64,000 bases of DNA, taken from the NCBI GenBank assembly GCA_000310025.1, contig FN649726.1:2278546-2342545 (forward strand), given 5' to 3'. A program made the translations under genes and the position numbers. Shown in pieces: positions 21,001-32,800 of the stretch (the first letter of the stretch is position 1; each line of letters starts with the position of its first letter). Below the pieces are notes generated by a model. The model had not been told where the DNA came from. It ran no database searches and saw only the letters and a list, made by a program, of their open reading frames with translations. Source of the DNA: Ectocarpus siliculosus. Lineage: Eukaryota; Sar; Phaeophyceae; Ectocarpales; Ectocarpaceae.

Positions 21001-24000
21001 TTCTTCGATCTCGTGTCATAACCATGTGTACCTCTTCCTTTGTGCCTTCGCTGCAACAGCCACAAAGCAATACTCGCCCGCGAAGCCTTGTACGAGTTCT
21101 GCTGCTCGTTCCTCAAGACGGCGTATGACCCCTTCATGAGAAGCATCAAGGTGAGCCACTCCAAATCATTTTACAGGACGATTAATGTAGACGCCGGTAC
21201 GGATACTTGGACCCTGGAGGTTGTCTCGTAGTCGGTACCATGAGCTTCGAGGATATCATCATCCTCTCCACTCTTGCAGCTAGTATTACATCTTAGACCT
21301 TTCGTGTTCCTCGCTGACTTGCCAATCAATTCCGGCATTTCGTTTGGTCAGAACGAGTTTCGCATCGACTCGTCTCGGTTGCAACCCGAGGACAAAGGAA
21401 TGATGTTCCGACTCATGGCTTTCTTCATGAGCTTTCACCACAAGCTCCACCAAGCTGCGGTAAGGGATGCTGCTGAAGCCGGGCAAAAAGGTGTCGACCT
21501 ACCCAAGTTTGAGCTGGGGCACGTCCTGGAGACGATGGACCTCATGTCCTTCAACTTGGTACTGCGGGAGGTTGAGACGTCCATTACGGAGAAGAGCACA
21601 ACGAGGCTTGCAGGGTGCGTGGCCGTGCTCAAGGAGATGATGCATATCGTGGTGAGTGTTAAATGGAGGTGATCTTGATGACTGGCTGTCGTAGTTATGT
21701 TCCGATATTTCTGCGGTTCGTGTCATGGGTGGCAACAGGGCACGCAGTGCATCGAATGGCATTCAGTTGTTGTAGCGTCTCGGAAGTGCTGGAAGTGCTC
21801 CATCAGTCATCCGTCTCCACGGCGTTGTCCACTTTGTTTCCTCCTGGACCAGCCTTGCTTGGTTCACTGGCGAGTTGTATCAGTCCATGTCTTTTCTGGC
21901 ACTCACGTGCTCTTGTCATCTTGGCGTTTGACGTACCAGACGATGCTCAACGAGTCTTCCGAGAAGGCGCACCAGCTGGTGGCGCTGGGTCTCTTGGCCA
22001 GAATATTCTACGCGTCGGAACCCCTCGGTAGGTCTTGTGATGTTGTGTAGCGTGTTGTGCGCCTGTCAGTAGTCTACGCAGGTTTTTCCAAGTAAGCAAA
22101 CATGCTGGATAAAGTATAGCACTTGCTATGTTGGGGTTAGGGTTGGGGTCTGCGTGCCCCTTGCCTGTTTTTTTTCGTGATGACTTACTTTCTTCGCATA
22201 GGCAGTCCGCGCCTATCCCACTTGTGCACGCCACACGATCCTGCTGCGCGATTATGTTGCCAACGTCGCCTTGTATTGCGCCTCGCCGTCAGTGATGCTC
22301 TCGGGTCTCTTTTGTTGGGATTATTTCAGCAATATGCACCCGTACTCTCCATACCCACCTGTCGCAAAAGACACGTCCACGGGTCCACCGTCTACGTCTT
22401 GAACGAATGATTGTCACTTTTGGAAAGCAATGGTTTCGGCCATTGCTCCACCAGTGAGCCATTGCAGGGCCATGCTACGGCCACTGAAGGGCCACCACAG
22501 CTGCAACAATCTCTGAGTAGTTGTATAGGGAGACGTTGTTCGTAGGGCACAACCCGAGCAGGTGCATACGAATCCAATGAAACAATGTGGTTCTAGGGCC
22601 ACCACTGGGTTTCAATGCGTACGCGATGGGGTCATGGCATCGGGCGATGTCAGACGGCGTCACCGGTAAGCATCCGTGAGAGGCCAGCCAGTGTGTTGGG
22701 CAAGTATATTGATTCGGAGGATATCGCGAAATATCGTTGGTTGCGCCGCATGAATCCGTACGTTGACTATCGCTTGATGCCCACGCTTACCCTCCCACAA
22801 CCGTTTTCAGACAAGCTCCACGACATCGTGCGCAACTGGCAGCCTGGAAAGTACACCAAGAGCTTCCTCTGCCATGTAGTGGAGCTTGTCCACACCACGC
22901 TCAAGACTCTGGAGTGGTACAAGAAAGATAACCACACACACATCGGGGGCGTCGACGTTAGCTCGACGGATGGGCCAGACGCGAAAGGGAATGTCGACAA
23001 GGCTGTCAAGGACCGCGTCGACTCTGCGAAGAAGTTTGAATTTGAGCGCTACTTCCGGAGACTGGCGACCAACTCGTAAGTGTGGCCAACGGTTCACTAC
23101 AGGCGAATCAGACGTTCTAGTTTATACCGAACTGTGCAAGTTCCTTTGGTTCTCTGTGCTTCTCTGGATACTTGCTGAGGTGGTTCAAAAACAATTCCTT
23201 CGCTGCTTTCGTATGGATTAGTGCTTCCGTGTCGACCACCTGCCTTCCATTTGTTGATTTAAAACTCATCCAGGCATCTCCACGCCCACCTCTCTCGCCT
23301 GTTTTCCATGAATGTTTCAACAGCACTGTACGCATGTACAGCAACCTGCTGGAGCACTACGCGACCAACAGCGCCCGGACGAATCACTACATCCTGTCCT
23401 TCATGATGCGTCTGTCAAACTTCACGGTGAGCGTCGGTTGTGTCTCTGATTCCGGCGAAAAGTACTCTACTATTTTCACCTCGGTTGTGTCGGTGGGCAT
23501 GCTCAGAGCGAAGAGCAGTGGGGGGAAGGTATCGTGCTGTGTGTACTTGTGTTGACGGCACGGGATGCCGTACGATGGCACCTTCGGGCCACAGGACAAC
23601 GTCGACAAGTCGGTGTTGCACTTTAGCGCGTGTCGACTCATGCATAAAAAATGTACTATATTCTGGTGGGGTAGTGTGGCAAGGCTGCGACCTTCTTCAC
23701 CATGCAATTTTGATGGCCAACGCCAACCCTCATCTCACGTTGTTGACCAAACGATGAACCCGTCAGGGAGACGCCCCGAAGAAGCGACGAGGGGAGACCA
23801 CCGAACAGGGCAGTGGTCAAGCCAGCGACAGAGTCACCTGCGAGCCTATGCTGTACAACGTCTACACTCTTGGAGTGTTCCAGAAGGTGTTGGATGATCC
23901 TTTCACCCGCAAGCCTTCCTTCAAGCACCTCGTGCACTTCATCCTGTAAGTGGCTCCCCTGGTGTTCGGATCGCTGACCACAAGTCGCGTATGACGGATG

Positions 24001-26686
24001 CCTGACACGGGACCTATACGTGGATTTCATCGGTGCAGTTCAAATCATCCCGTTGTCGAATGTTTACGATTAAAACTCTTGACGACGTCTATTGGCACAG
24101 GTCTGTCGTACGGCATTTCGGCATTCTGGCGCAGAAGAACCACTTGGTCTTCGTGGAGGCTTTCTTCCAACACCCCCAACCTCATCCCTTCTGCGAGAGT
24201 TTGGTCAACGTCTACCATACCGCTAGCTCCGCCCATCCCGAGGTGAGAAAATACAGACCTGATTATAATATCATGGAACGCTGTTTAAACTCGATCTCTT
24301 GTGGTACCAAGCTTAGTCAGGCTGATTCGTCACGTTCCTTCTGTTCACCCCAAAATGGGGCTTTGTGGAAATGCTCGAAAATCGTCGAGGATGTCTTCGT
24401 CCGGCTAAGCCTTCGCAAAAGTCACATGCCCAAAACTTCGTACTCAACAACATGGTAGAATTCGACTGCTGATGCGTACGTTTAGGAGAAAACCCGTCGA
24501 AACATGATTGGTGTGTTTTTGCCCAGTATTTGGGTTGTGTGGTGGGTAGGTCACATGCGATGCCACAGCTGGGAATCATGTCAAAAAGCGGCCGAAGCTG
24601 CCTGTCGCCAAGAAGAGCGGCCTACTATGTGGGCCGCGTTGTCACTCTTTGAGTAAAAGAGACCTACAAACGTTAAAGGAAGCGTTCGTTCTAGAACCTG
24701 GAGAAACCTGGATGATTTTCCCCTTCTCCAAGAAAATGTGAAAACTTCCAAGACTTGGAGGACACGGCCTGAAACAGGTATCAACTTGTTCTGAAAAGAG
24801 CCCGTTGGGGTGTCAACCGTAGTAGTTCACTTGCCCCAGACCTATGTGAGTGATTCCGTCCTCGGTTGAAGCTTCTCGCTACCATTTCCATCCCGTTTCC
24901 CGCGTGTGGCTCATGCGATCGTGGTAGGACCAACAATCGAGGAAGAAACGGGCCGCAACTAAATCGTTGGATACGGACGAAGAGAGCGGAAGCGAGGGCG
25001 AGGACTATCAACCCGTCACAGGCAAAGCGGCAGAGGGAGAAATTGGGGGGGGCGACGACGACCTGCCTGGAGTCGCCGAGGACGAGGAGGAATGGGACGA
25101 GAATGCCCCAGACGCGGCCGACGAAGAGGCGGAGGCGGGTGGAGATGGCGAAGGAGCGGTTTCCGGCAGGAAGAAGGGGAAGAGAGACAAAGCAGGGCGG
25201 CGCCGTCGGGAGGACAAGAAAGACGCGAAAAAGGTTGCAGCTGGGGCTGCCAAGAAGCGGGCACCGCGCTGGTCGAAAAAGGTAACTGCTCTACATGTAG
25301 TCGTATGTGTGCATCATACGGTTGCCATGAAGGTGCGGAGACTTAAAATATTGGGCATGCGTCTTAGCTCTGCGGCCTCGAAGGATTTCTCAGTATCGCG
25401 CAATGTCAATGATTCCTGTTGAATCTGCAAGGCCACTGATTTCATTCCATTTGACGGCTGCCGACATCACCATCAGGAGGACGCCTTCCTGCGCGAGCAG
25501 TACCCTCTGTACGCCGGCTCCACCAGCGCGGTTGCGGTGCTCAGTGCGGCTGACGACATGGAGGTGAAGCAACGCACAGAAGAGCAAATAAAGGCTAGGG
25601 TGAAAAAGCTCGGTTTGTCGGCGGCAAGCGCAGCTTCACCAGGGGAAGACGGCGGCGAGAGTGCGGACGAGCCTCTCGAGGTACCAGGCACCGAGAACCG
25701 GGCGTCGAGTGGCGAGGAGGACAACGCGATGGACGATGTTGGGGCGGACAAACCGATGCACGTTCGAAGGCTCGAGCGCAAGAACAAGACGGAAAGCGAC
25801 GACGATTCGGAGGGCCTCTTCAGCTCTACGGAGGTGTGTAAGCATGTTGACCCTTGTTTGTTCGACTCGCACTTTCTCCAGTGTTGTGTAGTGCTTTTGT
25901 CATTTGTTTACTGAGTATGGTTCTTGTCACCGGCATGTTCCATCGAGAATCGAAAATGTCTCTGATTGGACAACTTGGTCTTGTCGCGCGGCGGGATGTT
26001 TGATATGGAGGATTGTGTTGCGAACCGTAATCGACATGGAAATATCAAAATAATACACTCTACAGATCGATTTCGAAAATCGAAAGTGCGAACGGGAATG
26101 CTTGCCAGCTGCTTGCCCGACTCTCTAAAATGGAAGATGCCTTCATTTCGCTACTCATCTGGCCACCTACAGACCGCTGTGGTGCAAGCATTTACCTTGG
26201 CATGATGGCGGCATCCAGCAGAGCACAGCATACTCTTCGCTGAGTTCGCGGCGTATCGGCGCGAGACTTAAGATTTTCCAACCCGCCTGATAATCGCCGA
26301 CACCCGGGACTATCGCTCGCCGATGCCCTGTGGCTCTCATGGTCATGGTGTTAATCATCGCAACGCACACGTTCGGGCATTTTTGTGTCTGGGTAGAGTT
26401 GTCTCGCTATATAAAATCGAAATCGATTGTGATTTCGATTTGCAGAGTTTGGCTTCTTGACTTGACGCGTCCGATGAAGAAGTTGGTTCATCGTGCTCGA
26501 AAGGTGAGGCATACCAACTCACGTACGTCGGTGTCTCGTCTCCCTGCTGATTTATTGGCGAAAACATTGCAGGATAACGACCAAGAACAGCCTGACCGGA
26601 GCGCACAAGACGCGACTTCGCCACAAGCCCTGCCCCGATCCAATAAACGGGCAATTTTGGAGGACAGCAGTAGCGATGAGGAGTAA
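18060..26686 (+). CDS. TIMELESS: Timeless/Tof1/Swi1 replication fork protection protein
   Basis: Nuclear fork-protection subunit that works with Tipin/Csm3 to couple helicase and polymerase and signal fork stalling (family knowledge). Fourteen exons join in phase into 1019 residues: 18060-18226, 18476-18743, 19473-19996, 20262-20447, 21060-21150, 21352-21651, 21940-22027, 22811-23075, 23324-23426, 23845-23945, 24101-24242, 24928-25281, 25477-25833, 26573-26686. The Timeless N-terminal domain covers ~1-320 (LRRDDENTREICI, LTLLRNVLNIQD, LLLVEIFHFI). RHARFGGT (~322) and FRLMAFFMSFHHKL (~430) are family hallmarks. The C-terminal domain follows (~540-750). A highly acidic linker, a SANT-like WSKKEDAFLREQYP (~860) and an acidic tail ending SSSDEE close the protein. 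The exon 10 acceptor is the least certain; an optional short exon near 26400-26503 is not excluded. Confidence 0.9.
20917..20982 (-). repeat. tRNA-like sequence, probably tRNA-derived repeat
   Basis: Read on the minus strand it has an A-box-like TTCTAGTGGTATCC and, about 35 nt on, a B-box-like GAGGTCGAATCCCC, at roughly tRNA spacing. The 5' CGGTGTT has no complementary partner at the 3' end and the anticodon stem is poor. It is therefore unlikely to be a working tRNA. It lies in a Timeless intron. Confidence 0.4.
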
Positions 26687-28030
26687 CCCATTGCGTTGTC
26701 TCCAAGACTACCAGGCTAGATACATGTAACTGTTGCCCAGGGGGGCGGTGCAAAGCAAATCAAGAGCTGGCCGCCGCCTTGAAGTCGTTGTTCCATACAG
26801 CAAGTGCCCCACCCGCTCTACAAATTGTACGGCGGAGGGTGTGCGTGTTTGTAAATTTTGTCAACCTGTTGTCCCAAACAGGACGTGCTCCATCCTTTCC
26901 ACAAATGACGGTGCGGCGGTGTATATGTATACCCTCCGTCAGTCAACGACCTCGTGCTGCCTGCTCGGTCCAAAAAGTGTATCGCTCAGAGAGGGTGTAT
27001 CCCCTTGCATGTTGGGTTGAACGTCATACGGGACAGCAGTGTGTAGCACAATGCTTTGATGGTGTTCATTTAATATTGAACATCAGGCTTGACGAAGTCT
27101 GGCTTGAAACCCCATACGGTGTATGGCGACAGGTCACACGCCCGTACGGCAGTTTTGCTTCTGCTTTTACTGGTCGCAAAAATACAACCAGCAAGAGACC
27201 TTCCTCCTGCCTCATGACAACCATAGCAAAACCAACCCCCCGTTACTTCAGTGCCACGTATTCGCAGACCCCGACTCCCTTCTTGACAAAACTGAGACCA
27301 TCCTTTTCCTTCGCTTGAATCGACTTGAGCGAGTCAAAACATCCGCGAACACGGCCGATCGGCGTGACGGATACCGTGCGCCATCTGCCGGGGCCAAAGA
27401 AACCCCTTTCTATGCACGATGGGCGAAGCTTGCTCATTCTCCACGCCCGTACGGACGTTTAGCTTCCTCCTCTGGCACGGTACTACTGCTGCATTGTGTG
27501 GATTCCGGGCAAGCGAGGCGGACGAAACGGGCGGGAGACAAAAAGACGTGACTCAAACAAACCTCACGATATCGAAACATGTGCTGCGTACGCGTGAAAA
27601 ATAAATGCACGTTGCTATCAACAACGATATGGAAGGGAACCCCCGTGGTTGGATTTAGGTCTCACGCCACACTAGCTACAGATTGGGCAAGGATGGAAAT
27701 GACAAAGAAGCATCATGGGTGAGGGCTCAGGGGGGATTTCACATGTAAAATTCATTGGGTTGCCTTTGAACTTATTTCCTTCGACCACCCTTGGTTGCTT
27801 CAGTGAGTTAACCAATCGTCACAAAAACCAATTTACTTGGTTTGTATGCATAGCACTCAACAATAGCATGGAAAGTCGAGACCAGTTGTGCTCGGAAGTG
27901 GTGTGGCAGGGGTATGGCAGCAGAAACACGCTGCTGCACTGCAAGTACGTGTCGCTAGAAGACCCGCGCGTGACAATGCCAACAAATGGTACAATATACC
28001 GTCCAATGTTCTGCAACACTCAAAACTCAC
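26687..28030. other. Intergenic region and cpn10 3' end
   Basis: No independent gene seen. The cpn10 reading frame still needs a last exon carrying a stop codon, which should lie here on the minus strand, but I could not choose between several weak acceptors (for example near 27490 and 27470). Open frames on the plus strand at 27123-27551 have no recognisable content. Confidence 0.5.
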
Positions 28031-28721
28031 CTGAAATTTGCCGAGGATGTCCTCATCGCGGAACAAGCTGAGCTCCTCATCTCCCAGTGTCAAGGTCGTC
28101 CCGCCGTACTCCGGCAGAAGCACAGTTTCCCCAACCTTTACATTCACTTCAATCTTTGTTCCAGACCCGGTCACACGACCTGGCCCAACCGCAACAACCT
28201 CGCCCTCATTCGTCTTGCCAAGCTTACTGTCGGGAAGATAGACTCCACCGGCTGTCTGCCATGGCGACGCATGCACCCAGAGAAAAGCGGTCGGGAGGGA
28301 TGTCGGGATGCAACAGACAAGCAGTGTGCGGCAGCGGAGACAGGGGATGCCTACACAGCAGTATACACCTTCGGCGTGGGGAATGTGCGGTGCGACACGT
28401 ATCTACACCGACACGTTGCAGTCCACCAAAGCAATGGCAATATGGCAAATCGAGACAACACGAACTAGACTACAGAGGCAAGGCCACCACAACAAACAAC
28501 CCTTGCATCACATGGCCCTCACCTGCGTTTTTGCTACCAGTCGCCTGACCAAGATACGGTCAGCCAGAGGTGCGAACTTTCTCGCGAGAGAGGCCTAAAA
28601 TGGAGCCGGACAGGGAGGGATATCGGAGGGCTGTCAGGCACAGTGAACCGCGGCTCGAGAATCTGAGCTCAGTTAGGTGCGAATGCAACGAAGCTTGGCA
28701 ACCATAGAGGGCTCTTACCAT
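28031..28721 (-). CDS. 10 kDa chaperonin (cpn10/GroES family); last exon not found
   Basis: Heptameric lid of Hsp60, most likely mitochondrial. Exons: the ATG at 28721-28719 directly followed by donor GTAAGAG; 28594-28523; 28255-28031. Together they give 100 residues in phase. Seen: KFAPLADRILV at the start, mobile loop TQTAGGVYLPDS, GEVVAVGPGR, VLLPEYGG roof segment, and the C-terminal FRDEDILGKFQ. Length and end match cpn10 proteins of ~97-104 residues, so only a few residues and the stop are missing beyond the donor CAG-GTGAGT at 28031. There is no cleavable presequence, which is normal for mitochondrial cpn10. Start choice: frame, phase and the alanine-serine following Met fit, but no transcript supports it. 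Confidence 0.85.
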
Positions 28722-29801
28722 TATAGAAAAATTTCTTCTCTCTCGTGGCTGGGTGCTAGTGATCGTGGAGACTGGAGAGCGGAACGGCAGTCAGTGCTGG
28801 CTGCTGGCTGGGGCGGGGTGTTTAGGGGGTCCGCAGAGGAGAATGCTGGGCAAAGGTGGGGTGGCGCCGGGGCAACGGACACTCTTTGGCTCTTTGGCGT
28901 GGTGGATCGCACATCACATGATGCATGACATGGATGAGCATGTGTGAGCCCACGGAGCCTGACAGCTGACGACCCACCGACAATCAAAGAGCAACATGCT
29001 GCATTCGTTTGGAAAAACAAATACATATGATATCTCTCGTCAAGATTGATTCAACTCTTCTCGGGATGTTGTCTCCCTCTCAGCACAGCCTCTTACGTAA
29101 CAACCTCCCAACTTGCCCACACATGACGCCGGTCGCGCCGGGGCCTAGAGGTCAACCGACCTTTTGCAAACCTACGATCGTAGAAACAAATACACCGAGA
29201 GGTGAGTAGACTGGCGCCACAAGAATCGTGAGGTGCTTTCAGGACGAGACAAAAACAGATCGCGAAAAGATTTTTGGCGAAGATTACGTCTCGCGGACGT
29301 GGGAGCCATCGTATGCATTCCAGGGTGCCAAAAAGAATACAAAAAAACAAACGTAAAAACTTGAACCCTCACGCAAAGTCACGGCGAGCCTCGAACAGAG
29401 TCGGCGCTTCTTCTTAAGTGGTTGCGGTATCTGTAACCTGGCAAAGAGCCTTCCAACTGGAGATTTTGGAACTTCGAACGGCCTGATCCAAGTCAGGATT
29501 CTACCAGTCAGTGTAGTCTAGTCTAGTCAGGACGCAATCAATCCGACATGCAGGGAAATGTGGGTGGAACAACACCGCCCAACCACTAAACTGAGCCCAA
29601 GCTAGCCTTCAATCGAACAGGTCAGGACAGTTTCAAACACGTACACATTTCACCAGGAACCAACAATTCCCAATTCCACCGGCACGTTGCGTGTTGATAC
29701 GCATTTTCACAAAAGGCTTCGAAACTTTAACTTTTAGTTTACCAAAACATCAAATGCCTCAGATAGATCCTCCACAACAGACTTCAACACAGAGTAGCTT
29801 T
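28722..29801. other. Intergenic region upstream of cpn10 and downstream of DIS3L2
   Basis: 1.1 kb without a gene that I can support. It includes a G-rich stretch at 28790-28880 that opens spurious frames on both strands. It should contain the cpn10 promoter and the DIS3L2 3' flank. Confidence 0.5.
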
Positions 29802-32800
29802 TCACTTCGGCCGTAAAAACTGAAGCAGAATTTCAATCGGCCCTGTCTTTTCCGCCACAGTGCACAGCACTTGAACCTTGGCAAAGATTTTGATTTTTGC
29901 GTCAGTCCACTGGTGGGTGACTGTCGACGATGCAGTAAGGTGAATTGTTCCCTCGAGCTCGTCGTACGTCGCCGCGATGTCCGGTATCTTGTCGAGAAAC
30001 AGCCGAGACGTCACTCCTAGACGTGGGATGTTAACCGTGAAGCTCTGCTCACCGACGGAAATGACCACGGCTTCCTCTTCAAGAGGATTGGACGCGACAT
30101 GCACTGCCAAATACACCTGGCGAACAAAGCGGACGGACACGGCGCAAGAACATAACGATGTTGACCATTGACCCTTCCTTCGTCCCGTTTCGGAAACAGA
30201 GGCACTGGACACAAACGCAACTCTTGACAACCTGAAACCATGGATTCAAATGGAACGTTTTCAAGTCTGGGACATTCGTGAAATTGTCGACACCGCTGAC
30301 CTCATCGCTGCGTTCTTGCGCCGCCTTCGCCGCCAGTCGTTTGTAGTTGCAGTGCTGAGCTGTCTTTTCAATGGCATCCACTTCGTATGAGCTTTCCACG
30401 GTCCCGTCCAGCGTTGCTGTCAGAATTCGATGCACCATAACGTCTGCATACCGCCGAATAGGGCTAGTGAAGTGTGTGTAGACGGGGATGTTCAAAGCAT
30501 AGTGCCGCCAAGAGTCTGCTGCTCCCGCTGCCACATATTCCGCATTCTGCATGGGAATAGTTGCCATCATCGTGCACACCTGCGAGACAACATAGCAATA
30601 GTTGGTGAAGCAGCATCGTTACAAACAGAACGTGCACAACCGGCAGACTGCACCATAACATAGTTGTGGCTTGACACGCCACCTGCGCCTTGCTTGTAAA
30701 TATTCAATGCTTGCTTCCGTCTGTGAGTACCCCAGCACAAGTCCAACCTGAGCGATTTCTTCGTCGTTGCACTGGGTACGAAGGCGCAGCAGGGATGCCT
30801 GGATCGATCCCGATGACGTTATGTCGATCTCGATGCCGCATCCAGCGAGAGTTTCCTTTAGAGCGTTCAGCCCTGGTACGTACGGCGAAGGTGCAAAAAC
30901 ACCCGGACCATGAGCACTCACGGTTGCTTTGCATGCGTGGATAGATTCCTCAAGTACATCAACATCCAGAGTGAGTATCAACACTTTACCCGAGCATACG
31001 GCACCGCATGAAACCATCTAGAGCCTGCAAGCGTATTTTTACGTTTCGTGGTGGTCCTCCTTAGGGAGATGTTTCCATCGAAAAAGCATAAAACGGGGGA
31101 GTCCGGGACAAAAATAGACACTGAACGGCCTTACCGTACCTGGTGAAATCGGCGGTGGATGCATCCGAAGAAATGCTCGGTCGTCTGCCCCTTCCACCAT
31201 CTGAAAAACATCGCGTGTGAACGAACGCGAACTCACAAGTAAACGCATTCCCGTGTTGGGTTACGATGGATGGTAGCACCAGATTTACACTTACTCACCG
31301 ATTCGTCTACAACAAAAACGCTGTCTACAAGCAAAAGTCCTGACCGCAGGAAGAGGCAGAAATCATGCAGCTCACGGTTAAAGCCGCAAATTCGAATGTC
31401 GTATTTGTGACGTCAGGTCAGGTACGCACGCACGAGAAGATTGCACACCACGGTTTTCTGTGTTCTCCTAGGAAAACGGTCGCACCTGTTGCGCCACCAG
31501 AAAATTCGCCAGAAGCATGTATTCCTGCATACACGAACCGAGCAAAAAATGGTAGTATGAGGGCCACCGATTACACCCTGTCGCAAAATTCTGTCCAACA
31601 GTCGGTCTTGAGTTGGAACGACTGTCGGACGGACAGCGGAAGCATGATATGTGTCAAGACCTTCCAAACAGAGCGGAAGGAATGGACTAACCTGCGGGCG
31701 AGAAATGAGATACGGTCCTAGTCGGAAAAGAAATGTCAATCCTCACCTCAACAAGTCTATTGCTGTCCCTGATTGGATACGACCCGAAATCAGCTGGGTT
31801 GCCGTTGTCGTCGAGTTTGAAAGTCAGCTTCGGTGTGTTGAGGGAGAGCGCACCACTCTCGAATCGTTTGGCTCGCCGCCTTTTAGCTAAGGAGTTCATC
31901 AGCAGAACATCCTGACAGACTTCACCGCAAGTAAACTCTGTCGGTCGCCTGGCAGAGGAAGAAAGCAGAGATAGGCATAACAATGGCGTCGTCAGGTGGA
32001 AGCAGGATACTTTCGGTGTGGAACTACCGCTGCGTTCTTTGTGGCAGTTGTTACCTGTTGCGGTCCCATAGCTCAGGTGATGTCGACGATGCGCTGTCGG
32101 GAAGAATGGTTCCCTCGATCATGTATTGAGCCGTCTGATAGTCTAGTTTGCAACATGACCGGATCACGGTTCGTCCGAACCATGCAGGCTTGTCGACGAG
32201 AGTGCCGTCAACGTTCATGCGCCAGATGCACGAGTATGTGAGCCGGTCCACTTGAGGGTTGAGGCTGCAGAGCTCTTCGCACAGCAGCGGCGGAAGCATC
32301 GGGATGGCTTGTTGAACGAGGTACACCGTGGTGGCTCGCCGGCGGGCTTCTCGGTCAAGGTCAGAGTTGGGCCGGACGAAGTACGTCACGTCTGCGATGT
32401 GTACTCCGATCTCGAACGTTCCATCAGCCAGAGGGGTTATACTCAGCGCATCGTCTAGGTCCCTCGCCCCCGTCGGATCAATCGTGAAGATGCGAGTTGC
32501 CCGCAAGTCGCGACGTTTGCTGATTTCTTCTTCCGGGATTTTCCACCTGGATCCCCTGATGTCGGCTCCGGCGTCGATGCCGTCCTCAGCGTTCTTTGGA
32601 GGTAAGAACGCTTCGAGGCCACGCAAGACGGTGCGAGGGAAATCTCCGTGATTGACACCTGCGGAGGAGGCCAAAAAACCCTTGTGGTGAGAATACACAC
32701 CTTTATTAAGTATTGACAAGATTAATTTCAAGGCATACAACTGTTAATATGCACTCATGGCACTGGTCCCAGACGGTCAACTTGACTAACAACGAGTCCA

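Noticed and set aside
22131-22152. GGGGTTAGGGTTGGGG, like an interstitial telomere repeat.
   Set aside because: There are fewer than three imperfect units, which is expected by chance in 64 kb.
30690-30720. A GC-AG intron (donor CAA-GCAAGG) in DIS3L2.
   Set aside because: A GT donor 40-60 bases upstream (CAG-GTTGGA at 30748) gives the normal family length and phase, so no unusual intron is needed.
31307-31378. A 24-codon in-phase segment ([13 protein letters not shown]) as the missing DIS3L2 exon after LVE.
   Set aside because: The 39 nt exon at 31486-31524 encodes the exact family motif with better splice sites.
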